Of a stretch of DNA of 64,000 nt, positions 43,300 through 53,476 are shown piece by piece (position 1 is the first letter of the stretch; each line of letters begins with the position of its first letter). The position numbers and the translations under genes are program-made. Source of the DNA: Blattamonas nauphoetae (Eukaryota > Preaxostyla > Oxymonadida); NCBI GenBank assembly GCA_033064195.1, contig JARBJD010000012.1:62001-126000 (forward strand), read 5' to 3'. A model generated the notes under the pieces. It did not search any database. It was not told where the DNA came from and saw only the letters and a program-made list of their open reading frames with translations.

Positions 43300-45903
43300 A
43301 TGCCTCCAAAAGAAACTAAGAAACCCGCTAAGAAGGCAAAAAAGCCATCAGCAAAAACAAGGCGTTATACTGATTATCCTAAATGGAAAATAAAGAAATT
43401 CCAATCACTCCAGAGAAGAAGAGATGGTATCACTCATTCTTTCGTAATCATTCTTGTTATATCAGCGGGAAAGAAGAAGAAAAAAGTTGAACTGTTTGGT
43501 CCTGGTGCTGTCAAAGGACCAAAGGCAAAGGAATTGTACCAGAAACGGCTTGAGCGAGATAAAGAAGCATTTGAGAAACGACAATCCAAACGACAGGAGC
43601 GAATGAGAGCTGAATACCTAAAATCTCACCCAAATCTGAAACCAGATGATGTTGCTGGTAAACTATTTCACAAAGAAAAACGTCCACATCGTATCTTCCC
43701 ACACGTTCAAGCGAAACGTATGTCATCCACCTGTCAATCATGTAATCTCGTCCAACTCATTCACTTCTTGTAGGTGCAAAGGTATTTGAATGTGCCATGA
43801 TTTTGGACCTATATTCTACGAGTGAAATCGTTATTGAAGTTCTTGATGCTCGTGATCCTGTCGCGACTCGTTGCCCACTTCTAGAAGCTGAAGCAACGAA
43901 CAACGGAAAGAAACTCATCCGAATTTTGAATAAAGCTGGTATGTACTGATTGTTCATCTAACTTTACAGATCTTGTTCCTCAGTCATTGGTGGAATTGTG
44001 GATTCAGTATTTCTCGACGATTGATTCTCATCCAACACTCCCTCTTCGAAGCGGTTCCCGCCGACCTCTTATTGATCAAGCTTTGGATCCCTTTGGTCGT
44101 GATTCAGTGAGCAACCATCCCAATCCCAAGGATGGCTTCCCTGAATACAACCAGCTCTGGTCCAAACCCATGAATATCCCAATTCCTCGCCGAAAACGTC
44201 TGCTTGAAGCGAAGGACATGTCCCGTCATGTTCAAAATGAAGAGAACTACATCGGATTTGATGCAGTGAAGGAAACAGTGATAAAATTGGGGTTGGAGTA
44301 TCGGAAGGAGCATCCTGAGCCGAATGGCCAACCTGTCCGCGCAGGAGTGTTTGGCTATGCGGGGACAGGAAGAAGAACCCTGCTGACCTACTTTGTGACC
44401 AAACACGAAGAGGAAATCGGCCCAAAACCTGACCCTCCGAAATGGGATGTCAAGGAAAGGAAGATTGTCCCTCTTCCGCCGCAGACAGCCCCCAAAAACA
44501 CTCGAGTCAGAAGGAAGCTGGAAGAGAACGAATACGCAAGATCGATCGGACATGTTCTGTATGATGAAACTCTCCACGAACAGGCGTTGGAATTAGGGAT
44601 CACGAGTCCAAATGAGGAGCCTGATGACCAACATAACCATCCTGTGGTGCACCACAAGACGATCCCATTTCATGAGAAAGTTGTCCTCTGTATTGCTCCT
44701 TCAACCATCCACGAAGTGAAGGATCCACTCTCAATGCGAGGGTTGAGCACCGAACACTCTCGAAAGCTCTTCATGCAGTCGATTCTTCGATCCTCCTCCA
44801 ACACATACCTCACCAAGTTCATGTTTGCCTTCATCAAACAGTGCAATGATGACCGTGTCTACAAAATGTACGGTCTTGACCGCCCAGCAACGCTCGAAGA
44901 CTTTGTCGGCCGCCTGTGCCATTCTGTTGGGCTTAATTTTCGGGCAAGAAGAACCACTTCCAATCTTTGGGAAGATACTGACACAACAACACCCATCGAA
45001 TGGAGACACGTGAAGAAGTGCAAGTGGCCGTGGAAGAAGAACCATCTGGATCAGTCGAAGGTCGAAACAGAAGTCGTTACACCAGCCAATCGCCGACAAA
45101 TCGTTCCAGAAGCCAAGCGATTCTGCGACCTCGTTCGACGGGACATCAAAGCGTCGGCTTTCAAGTCGGCAGCTGCGATGATCCAGAAGGACTGGAAAGC
45201 AGGGCTGATTCCTTTCTACACACTGCCACCAGGGGCCTCAGAGAATGACGTCCACTTGCTGAAAGAGGAGAAGGACATTTTCAAGTACCCAGTCGTTGTG
45301 TTTCAAAGTGGGTTTTCTCTCCACCAGCAACTTCTTCCTAACCCAAACGACACTTGGGTGGAGAACACAGAGGATGCTCCTCAGGTTCATCACACTGACT
45401 TCACTGGGGCTTGGGTTCTCACGTCTTTCGCACTCCAAAACACAAAGGGGATCGTTAAAAAGGCTGCGAAGGATCATAAGATTCAGAAGAGAGTTGCATT
45501 TTTGAACAGTAAACTTGAACAGAAGGCGGAATCTCTGTCAGTCGCAAGGGTGATGACACCAGGCGAATTCCTCCAACTTTTGAAAGACCAGAAGGAAGAC
45601 GAACGAAATCGGGCAGCCCGTGACGGCATGAATCAACCAGAAGTAGTGCCTGATCTCTTGTTTGATGCAACGTCTCAGCTTCCATTTTCTTCAAAGAACT
45701 CGTCATCATCGAACGATTCCTCGTCCTCTTCGGACGACTTTTCTTCTTCAGATGACTCATCTTCCTCAGATGACTTTTCTTCTTCAGACGACTCATCTTC
45801 TTCTTCAGGGAGTAGCTCAGATTCTGAACCATTAGAAATCATCAAAAAGAAACGGACACACTCAGAAAAGGACGAGCCGAAGACAAAACCTAACAAAAAA
45901 TGA
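43300..45903 (+). CDS. GNL3L: GNL3/nucleostemin-like circularly permuted GTPase with degenerate P-loop
   Basis: Four exons (43300-43426, 43466-43717, 43774-43938, 43970-45903) encode 825 residues. The Lys-rich N-terminus and order of motifs follow the nucleostemin/GNL3L/Grn1 nucleolar GTPases needed for large-subunit ribosome assembly. VIEVLDARDPVATRCP leads into G4 (NKADLVPQSL, completed by splicing), and the P-loop follows afterwards, as in permuted GTPases. Later ATLEDFVGRLC and AAMIQKDWKAGLIPFYTLPP match the C-terminal GNL3 domain. The P-loop reads GYAGTGRRT instead of GFPNVGKSS, so the key Lys is absent. The expected DTPG switch position reads LCIAPSTIHE. It probably does not hydrolyse GTP normally (inference). 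The tail is a Ser/Asp run then a Lys-rich end. Introns start GTATCA, GTATGT and GTATGT. Confidence 0.8.
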
Positions 45904-46053
45904 GATCTCTTTTCGGAAATCTCTTGAACACTTCACCGATTACATCAGACAATGACAATTTATCTTTGTGATTTGTTAACAAAGCAAGACTCGAGTCAAT
46001 CTCATGATCAACATAATTGAAGGAACTTCGTATTTTGGTAAAAACGAAGGCGA

Positions 46054-46215
46054 TGATCACTCTTCAGTGATCTCCGATTAATGGCCATCTCATTCCGAGA
46101 TGAAGAAATATTGAGTAGAATATCCGTGAATTGTTGTAATATCAAGCAATAATGAAGCAATTATGAATAAAAACTGTTGTTTAATTGATAGAATCGATCA
46201 ACCCCTTGTTACTCC
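46054..46215 (+). repeat. DIRS left inverted terminal repeat plus end extension
   Basis: 46097-46215 is the reverse complement of 56109-56227 over 119 bases without a mismatch that I can find. The extension 46054-46096, together with bases to 46116, is complemented at 53366-53428 in the internal complementary region. Confidence 0.92.
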
Positions 46216-46302
46216 TTTAATTGTTCACAAAATATCAAGCACGTATGACGGACCCTACTCAGACGGAAATTAACGCAGCAGCATCCACACTGGAAGCTAT
46301 CC

Positions 46303-48986
46303 TAGGCTTGTCTGACCGGCTAAAAGTGTCGGTCAGTGTCAGTTCAAAAAACTTCAAAGGGTCAGATCTCCATCAAACTTTTAATTGTGAGCTATTTCCC
46401 TAAAAGTCGAAACTTGGCAAAACTACATGTCCAGAGAATCTTCCTGAAACCGTTTGATAGCCTCATTTCTCTTGTTTGTGCAATGCTCATCTTGTTCACC
46501 ATCTTTATGAATGTTTGGAGCTCAATAGTCTCACTATATTCTTCTCTACCTTCTTCATGCATTTGAGACGCTTATTTCTCTCTTTCTCTGCCGCCTTCTC
46601 ATTGTTCTTTTTAATACACGCAGATCCAACCTCTCCCTCGTCTTCCTCAAAGCTGTCTCGTCTGATAGCGTTTTTGCAAGCCCAACTATCAGAGACGGAA
46701 GATACGGACTTGATAATCACCAACTGCAGCTATTCCAGCTGTTGGGAAGGTTCAGATCGAAAGCAAATCACACAGGCTCAACTTTGGTCGTTTCGAACGA
46801 GCGAATCTGCTTATTTGTCACTATTATCTGTGAAGACTTTGGTATCATGCATCATTCTTTATTCATCACATCACTTTTCTTTCTTATTGTTGCTCAGAAA
46901 CGAAGATATCATCGATCCACTGTCAGTCGCACACGATTCGAGAATACAAGATACCAAATGTACAATCTCCTCCCCCGACTCATTAAGAAAGTGATAAAAC
47001 TCGGTTCTATCTTTCTTTTTAGGAATTCCAGTTTGACTTATGTCAAACTGAACTGCGTCCAAAAATATCCAATTTTCTCAGTCGTAGACGTGAAAGAAGC
47101 AATAGAGGAAAAACCTGCAGCAGAAGAAGAGTCACGACAGATGAAACAAGCAGTTGTTCAATCTGTCTCGACGTCTGTCGCCACCCTCTCTCGTCTCCTG
47201 TCGACATCACAGGAAGCCGCACTCTCAATCACCTCCTGCGACACTCTGGCCCTCTCTGGTCTTCTCTTCGAAAACTGTGCTGGGCAGTCGGCCTCGTCGC
47301 TCTTCATCGATTCATCGTCGAGTGTCTCCCTCACCACTCCCATCGCGTCGTCGTTCAGCGTCTGTTCCTCACCGCGTTCTTCAGTCAATGGAGACATATC
47401 AACTGTCTTTCTCCCTCACGCAGCGTCCATCACGATCGACTCATGCCAATGTCTGAATACAAACTCAACGTTGCAGAAGGAACGACAAGTGAATCCACTC
47501 TCTCCATCACCAGCAAGAAGACCATCACTGTCACTGGGTTGGGTTCAGCACGTTCGCTGATGGGCATGCAATCGACCGCTCAGAGCTTTGCTCATCTTAC
47601 TGATGGCTCTCTCTTGCTCACCTCACTCGGCTTCACAGAAACAGCTTCACAGATTGGAGTATCTCGCCAGAAGTCGTTCTTCGATGTGAAAGGTGGATCT
47701 CTTCGTCCCGAAAGCGTCGAATTCGTCCCTCTTTCATTCTCTGGAACCAGCAGCTTCGTCAAGATGAGTGGAGCGTCGACACTGTCGCTGAAGAGTGTTT
47801 CATTTCTGTCGATGAAGTACGAAGCGTCTGGGGATGTTGTGATGAAGAGTGTCGATCAGCACAGCTGGGATGACTGGAAGTCATGAAGAGTTTCTGGAGG
47901 GACAAGATGTTGGAATTGTCATTTCTGATGATTGGACGAGTCTGATTGGGACGAACACCACGATGACTAAAGCTCAGTTGGAACAGGTGTTTGGGTCAGA
48001 TTCGAAAAACACGACGAACATTGGACCGCTTGGGTATCATTTGTATCCACACACGAATTGAGCTGTGTTTATGTCGGAAGGGTTCTGGGATCATGGAAAG
48101 TGTGGTCAGGAGCGTCTTCCTTGCTCGTCACTCGATTTCGCCTTCTCGCTGCTCACTCACACGAAGACCGAAATCAGCCTGGGCTCAAACATCACTCTCT
48201 CAACTTTTCTCGAATGCCCCGAGACAGGTGCGTCGATCTTTTCGTTTCCTGAGGCATCACTGCTTTTTGAATCTGATGGACAGATAATTGTGGAAGTTGG
48301 CTCACTCACTTTGTCGTCGATTGACATCACACTTCCCTCATCGCTCTCACAGTCTCTGCTCGTTGTGAAAGGAAGCACACTGACCCTCTCCAGCACAGTG
48401 ACGATCACGACCCCTCCCTCAGCCGCTCACACGGCATCGCTGTTCAAGATTGAAATGGGTGTCCCTTTCCTCCTCGCTCTTCGATGTGACATCTGGGACT
48501 CTGAAGATAGAATCAGGAACGGCACTGACTCACTCAACCACACAACGGACATCATCTCTGTTCGTTCTGAATGGAGGAACGACTCTCTCCTCGACAGCCT
48601 GAAGTGGATTGTTCAGATCTCGTCCATTCAAATCAAAGCAATACAAATATAAGCGAGGAACTGATCCAATATGACAGCTATCACTTTTTTATCGAGAGAG
48701 GATGTTAAGCTCGATCAAGTGCCCGTAACTGTTTTTTCTGAACTTTTGAGGTATTACTCTCCGAAAATAAGAGTGATAGAGCTGAATTGTAATGATAATA
48801 AATCAATTGTGGCATATCCGAAGGAAATTCAAGGATTCTTTGGTTAATGATTCGAATTTCGGTTGTTTTGGAAACCACTCCGGATAAACGATATCTCTCG
48901 ACTATGGGTTCAGTAATTTCTCCGGTCAGTGACCGTCAGTACTTTTCGGTGAAAACTGACCGGTCAGTGCCGGTCAGACAAGCCTA
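46303..48986 (+). mobile_element. Transposon A: hAT-like DNA element carrying a beta-helix gene
   Basis: This 2684-base element begins TAGGCTTGTCTGACCGGC and ends with the reverse complement, an 18-base terminal inverted repeat. It is flanked by the perfect 8-base duplication AGCTATCC at 46295-46302 and 48987-48994, and it interrupts the DIRS gag-like frame. Subterminal regions are rich in GGTCAGT/ACTGACC motifs. Eight-base target duplications, a T-A-G-G-C start and subterminal repeats fit the hAT superfamily. No transposase frame is seen, so mobility would need help in trans. The only cargo is a decayed secreted beta-helix gene on the plus strand. Confidence 0.88.
46557..48652 (+). pseudogene. 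Decayed secreted beta-helix-type protein gene inside transposon A
   Basis: The ATG at 46557 opens a signal peptide (MHLRRLFLSFSAAFSLFFLIH) followed by SerThr-rich sequence. Coding then passes through at least three reading frames: about 46557-46760, 47080-47450, 47460-47886 and 48065-48652. A clear family block, CGQERLPCSSLDFAFSLL, is followed by TEISLGSNITLS. The pattern of short Ser/Thr/Leu-rich strands (SLTLSSIDITLPSSL) is that of right-handed parallel beta-helix surface proteins abundant in oxymonads. Frame changes are not at convincing splice sites, and an in-frame stop follows WDDWKS near 47886. I therefore call it a pseudogene. The function of intact relatives is unknown, probably cell surface. 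Confidence 0.65.
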
Positions 48987-49926
48987 AGCTATCCGGCCCT
49001 CCATAAATGGGCTTTTCAACTTGCGTCAGGAATTCGTGAATGCGCTCCAAGCTATCGGAGCACAAGATCAGACTGCCATTCAACGATATGGTACATTCAT
49101 CGTCCCGCCAGGAGCAGAACAAGCTCTTGGGGCTTTCTTCCATATTTCCCGTCTGATGGCGGTCAATATTGACGCAATCGTTAACGCTGATTCACAGGAA
49201 TGGCTACGACTTGCGCCAAACGAAAGCACGTGGCGAACAGCACAAGAGCAACAGCAAAATGCTGTTACAAGCACACCCCCAACACGTTCAGTCTCCCCGA
49301 TGGCGAGTGGGAGCCGTCGGATAACTCCCGCTCAGTTCCAGAATTTAAAACACTTCCAGCGCATCAAGTGGGCTGAACCACCAGTGATCGAGACGGAGGA
49401 ACAGAGAAAACAACCGGCGCCAGTCGAGAGTCAAACAAGCCAAACTGAGTCCGAGGCAACAGATTACGAGGAATTTGCGCTCCAAGGTCTGAATGAGATG
49501 ATCACAAAACTCCCAACCTTTCAGTGGGATCCAGAAGATGAAAATGAAGTGAAGGACAGGATGGCGGAGATAGGAGATGCATTCATCATGTACCCGGACG
49601 CAGTGAAGGAAAATTTACCCAGACGTCCAAACCCCTGAACAATACTCTACGTACCATCGAGAAAGAGTCATACCATTTAGTGAAACTCGGTGCCGGATCG
49701 CTCTTGCAACATACAGAGAATTTAGAGAAAACAAGGATCATCGAACTGATGACACGAAAAGCCGCTGAAATCGTAAAGAGAACTTATGACGCTCGCTTGG
49801 CGCATGTCATGCGATTGGACGTGACACCTATGCAGGATAGTGCGAGACAAGCTTCCATGTTAATGCAGCAGGAGTATATTGACCAACTGAAGGCTAAAAC
49901 TCGAAGGAGGGTCGACGAAAGGAAAG

Positions 49927-52035
49927 ATGAGTGGCAACGACGGCAACACTTTTTTCGCGAGGGCCCCGCACAGGGGCGGTACAACCAATCCAGGGGCAAC
50001 AGCAATCTCAGAATGCATTCCATCAGCGAAACGAACAACGTCCAGACAGTTCAAGAATTTCATCACGGAGACAGCCATCCCCAGGCCAACGGAAGTGGCC
50101 GAAGAAACAATAGATCAGGAAGGAAAGGAAGCTACACCCCATCTCATGGGTGGGAGAACAAAATTCTTCGCAGAGGCGTGGAGGGAGTACAATCTGGAAA
50201 AATTGATCAAAGAAGGCGTGGAAGTCGAATGGTCCGAGTGGCCCACCGACAAGCGGTGGGTACCCCGTAGAAATTCATCAGGGAGCCAGGGAGACCCAGG
50301 CTCTTCAGCACCTGCTCACAGAAGAACTAAGCCAACAGGTAATACGCAAGGCAGAGGACGGAGAGGTGAAAGCATACAGCGCAACATTCGTGATCCCCAA
50401 GAGGGACGGGGATTGGAGGAGGATCCTCGATTGCAGGGGGATAAACGATCACGTCGTCAAACATCATTTCAAGATGGAGGGAGCAGCAACGGTGGCAAGA
50501 ACGATGACCAGGGAATTTGGTTCTGCACTCTAGATCTCACACACGCATATTTACATGTCTCCCTTCACAAGGAGAGTATCCCATACTTCGGCTTCAGGGT
50601 CGGCGGGATAGATTACGTTCAAACTACTCTCTGCTTCGGTTTAACATCGGCGCCGAGGACGTTTACGAAAATAATGCGCCCAATCATCGCGAAGTTCCGC
50701 CCACTCTTCCCAATAGTGGCTTACCTCGACGACTTCATAATCTTCGGCAACTCAAAAGATTCTGCAGCAAGGAATGCAAGAGCAGTAGCAGCAGAACTTC
50801 GTCGGTTGGGTTTCACAATCAACGCGGCGAAGTCAAGGATGGAGCCGACACAAGTGGGGCAATATCTAGGCTTCGAGTGGAATTCGATAGAAACGACAGT
50901 CGCCGTGGAAGAAGCAAAACGAAGGAAGATTGCACAGACAGTCAGGGAGAGAATCCAACAACACAAGAAAGGAGTCAGGACGAGGGCCCACTCGATAGCT
51001 TCTCTTGTGGGCAAGCTTCAAGCGCTCGCATTTGCAGACGACCGCGCGCATTTCAATACTCGCGAGATGGTCGCATGGAAAGAGACATTAGTAACAAGGG
51101 GTGGCTACGGAGAGATGGACCTGATGTCAGAAGTCGTGTTCGAAGAGCTCGCTTGGTGGGATTCACACCTCATGAAGCAAATGTCAAGATCAATCAGGCC
51201 ATTCTGTCACACCGTCTCCATGACGACCGACGCCAGCGAGTGGGGCGTCGGCGTTGTGTGGAAGAGAGGAAAGGTTGTCAGTCACTGGCAAGATCACTTC
51301 GTCGACGGGAAAGACTACACAAGCAACCATCGCGAAGCGCAAGCCGTACTGTTGGGTCTGACGGAAGGGTTAGCGACAAATCAGATAATCCCAGGCGACG
51401 ATATCCTGGTGATATCAGACAACACTACAGTAGTGTCAAATATCAATCGCAAGAGCACATGTCTCTCGCTACTAACAATCTTCAGAGCCCTCTTCAACGA
51501 GGCACACCGTTTTCAATGCCGCCTCTGGGCCGAGCACATTGCCGGCGAAAGCAATTCAGTTGCGGATCGTCTCTCAAGAATGAGAGATTCATCAGACTTC
51601 ACTCTCAAAACGGAGGTCTTCACCCAACTAATCAACAGTTTACAAATCAGACCAACCATAGACGCGTTTGCATCTGTAAGCAACAGGAAGGTGACTCGCT
51701 ACTGGAGTCTGATGAGGGAGGAAGAGTCCCAGGGCACAAATGCCCTCTTACAGGATTGGACGGCGGAAGATTGTGTTTACGCCTTCCCACCAATACCACT
51801 CATTCAGCGCGTGATCAACAAACTTTATCACGCCCGTCCGATGACAGTCCTCATCATTCCAGACTGGTCGACAGTCCCGGGACTGGATCAATTACTCCAG
51901 ATGTCAACAACATCAATCTGTCTGGGCAGGACGGATCAAATCACCCAGATAGGACCAGGGATGATCGCTTCGAAGAGCAGCCGACCCCCAGGTCTCCTTC
52001 GAGCATTCTTGCTGGGGAGATCTGGGAGGGCCTAG
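49927..52035 (+). pseudogene. DIRS reverse transcriptase and RNase H (frame-shifted copy)
   Basis: Reverse transcriptase motifs are FVIPKRDGDWRRILDCRGIN (in a shifted frame, about 50380-50450), then TLDLTHAY, FGLTSAP and the catalytic YLDD. RNase H keeps its acidic residues: TTDASEWGVG, NHREAQAVLLGL, VISDNTTVV and HIAGESNSVADRLSR. The C-terminal DAFASVSNRKVTRYWS to CVYAFPPIPLIQRVI is the extra domain typical of DIRS polymerases. Coding is open from 49927, but around 50245 it moves to another frame, and about 50510 it returns one base out (AGGGAA where AGGGGA would keep frame). These look like single-base indels. A programmed shift is less likely because two occur. Confidence 0.85.
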
Positions 52036-52064
52036 CCGAGGAAATTGGAATCAGCAGGGACACA

Positions 52065-52988
52065 ATGATCTGGATTCTTGCTGGAATCAGCGATGCGACG
52101 GAACGTCAATACGCGGGAGCGATCAGGAAATGGATTATTGATTCTGACAGGGCCGGTCGAGACTGGAGAGACACTAATGAAGTCACCGTTGCGAATTATC
52201 TGTCAGAGCAAATTGCATCGACAAAGAATAAGAAGAAAAGACCACCACATGTAGATCGCAGCGCGCTGTCAACGTTATCACAACTACTTGGAAAGGGGCA
52301 GGTTGGAGCGTCCATGATCGTCTCCGCTGCAATGAAGGGGATGAAGATGGTCTACCCCCAGCAAGCAAGATATTCGGATACATGGGATGCTGCGAAGATG
52401 GAGGTCGAATTGGATAGAATGTGGTTGAACAGGAAGGACATCTCTGACGAGGAGGTTCAGACTGCTATGACTATCATTCTGGTTCTGCATCATGCTATCA
52501 GATTTACAGAGGCAGCGAGGATCAGAAGGGAATCGATCACCATCTCTGACGAAACAACCGTCTCATTTCTAACCAAGTTGAAAACAGGGGACGAACCGGA
52601 AAAGGTAACTCTCAGACAGGATGGTCTCAGTGAAGGGAATCGACTCTCTAATTGGCTTGGCGAGTTGGACAGGAGGCAGACCACCGCTCCCAATTGCCAG
52701 CTTCTCTGCTCATCAGACGGAGAAGAGAGAAGCGGGGGAGACTTAGCAAGGATGACCGGCGTGATCATGAGGAGAGCTGGTATTGATACAGACCAGTATA
52801 AGCCGTATACGCTCAAACATGCAGGAATATCGAAACGGATTGACAGAGGATGGGGCGAAGACGACGTAGCAAGGGCAGCGCGGCTCAGCACAACATCCGG
52901 AGTCATGAGGAAACACTATGTGAAACAAATCGGCTTAATCATACCCCGTGCCCCCTCACCAAAATTTTCAAATATGTCTGGTTTTTAA
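52065..52988 (+). CDS. DIRS tyrosine recombinase
   Basis: This frame encodes 307 residues from the ATG at 52065; the same frame is open further upstream, overlapping the polymerase gene. It begins MIWILAGISDATERQYAGAI, a phage-integrase-type SAM-like start. The catalytic domain has the first Arg box HHAIRFTEAARIRRES, a KLKTGDEP strand with Lys, the second box YTLKHAGISKRIDRG and the terminal nucleophile Tyr in GVMRKHYVK. The second box departs from a plain H-x-x-R, as it does in several DIRS recombinases I know of only loosely. The enzyme would integrate the circular DNA copy. It is uninterrupted, unlike the other two genes of this copy. Confidence 0.85.
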   Translation: MIWILAGISDATERQYAGAIRKWIIDSDRAGRDWRDTNEVTVANYLSEQIASTKNKKKRPPHVDRSALSTLSQLLGKGQVGASMIVSAAMKGMKMVYPQQARYSDTWDAAKMEVELDRMWLNRKDISDEEVQTAMTIILVLHHAIRFTEAARIRRESITISDETTVSFLTKLKTGDEPEKVTLRQDGLSEGNRLSNWLGELDRRQTTAPNCQLLCSSDGEERSGGDLARMTGVIMRRAGIDTDQYKPYTLKHAGISKRIDRGWGEDDVARAARLSTTSGVMRKHYVKQIGLIIPRAPSPKFSNMSGF

Positions 52989-53125
52989 TATTAAACACAC
53001 TTTTGATAAAATTTTGTGATTTTGAGGGCGAAAAAAAGCTGCCCTTTTTGGCCGGATCCAGCCCATTATTTGTTTCAACACTTCACAAAGATCCTTTTTT
53101 CTATGGTACTTTTGAGAATTCACCA

Positions 53126-53175
53126 ATAGTCTTCACAGCCCCCCCTGCTCTTGAGCGGGGGGCTGTGAAGACTAT
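53126..53175. repeat. Near-perfect 50-base palindrome (hairpin) after the recombinase gene
   Basis: Arms 53126-53144 and 53157-53175 are 19-base perfect reverse complements (ATAGTCTTCACAGCCCCCC). The loop itself pairs GCTC with GAGC around two bases. Weaker complementarity extends outwards: CACTTCAC and GATCC on the left pair with GGATC and TGAAGTG near 53205-53219. It sits between the recombinase stop and the internal complementary region, so it may be an RNA structure, a transcription terminator or an inserted foldback. Confidence 0.9.
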
Positions 53176-53365
53176 CCGACATTATGAAAAAGTGTCTGGA
53201 AAAAGGATCAGGTGAAGTGTAGATAAATCCATAACTCCAAAACCCGGTCTCAAATCGAGCAATAATTGTAAAAACATCGTGAAGTGATATTAAACAAAGC
53301 TCCTGTTAAAATATTGGAGGGGGGCACGGGGTCGGATTATGCCAACAAATCCAATCTCCCAACGC

Positions 53366-53464
53366 ACTCAATATTTCTTCATCTCGGAATGAGATGGCCA
53401 TTAATCGGAGATCACTGAAGAGTGATCACGATAATGGCATTGAAAGAAGAGATGAAGAAATATT
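53366..53464. repeat. DIRS internal complementary region
   Basis: 53366-53428 is the reverse complement of the element's left end (46054-46116). 53426-53464 is the reverse complement of its right end (56212-56250). The two parts overlap by the triplet TCA, complement of the TGA at both ends. This matches the template region used to form the circular junction in DIRS replication. Confidence 0.93.
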
Positions 53465-53476
53465 AGTCCCACCACC

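Larger units (their letters stand above)
46245..50270 (+). pseudogene. DIRS ORF1 (gag-like), split by transposon A
   Basis: The frame starts at the ATG at 46245 (MTDPTQTEINAAASTL) and is broken at 46303 by transposon A. Reading resumes immediately after the right-hand target copy at 48995, with the frame preserved across the target duplication. It runs through a Gln/Pro-rich region to about 49600. There a one-base shift moves the coding to the frame of 49680-50270, which has a charged helical part (TRKAAEIVKRTYDARLAHVM) and an Arg/Asn-rich end. No zinc knuckle is seen. I call it gag-like by position; the split and the frame break make it non-functional as it stands. Confidence 0.75.

Noticed and set aside
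50517-52064. Plus-strand frame open through the polymerase region upstream of the recombinase
   Set aside because: It is Arg/Ser-rich shadow of the reverse transcriptase and RNase H frame. Only the part from about 52065 resembles a recombinase.
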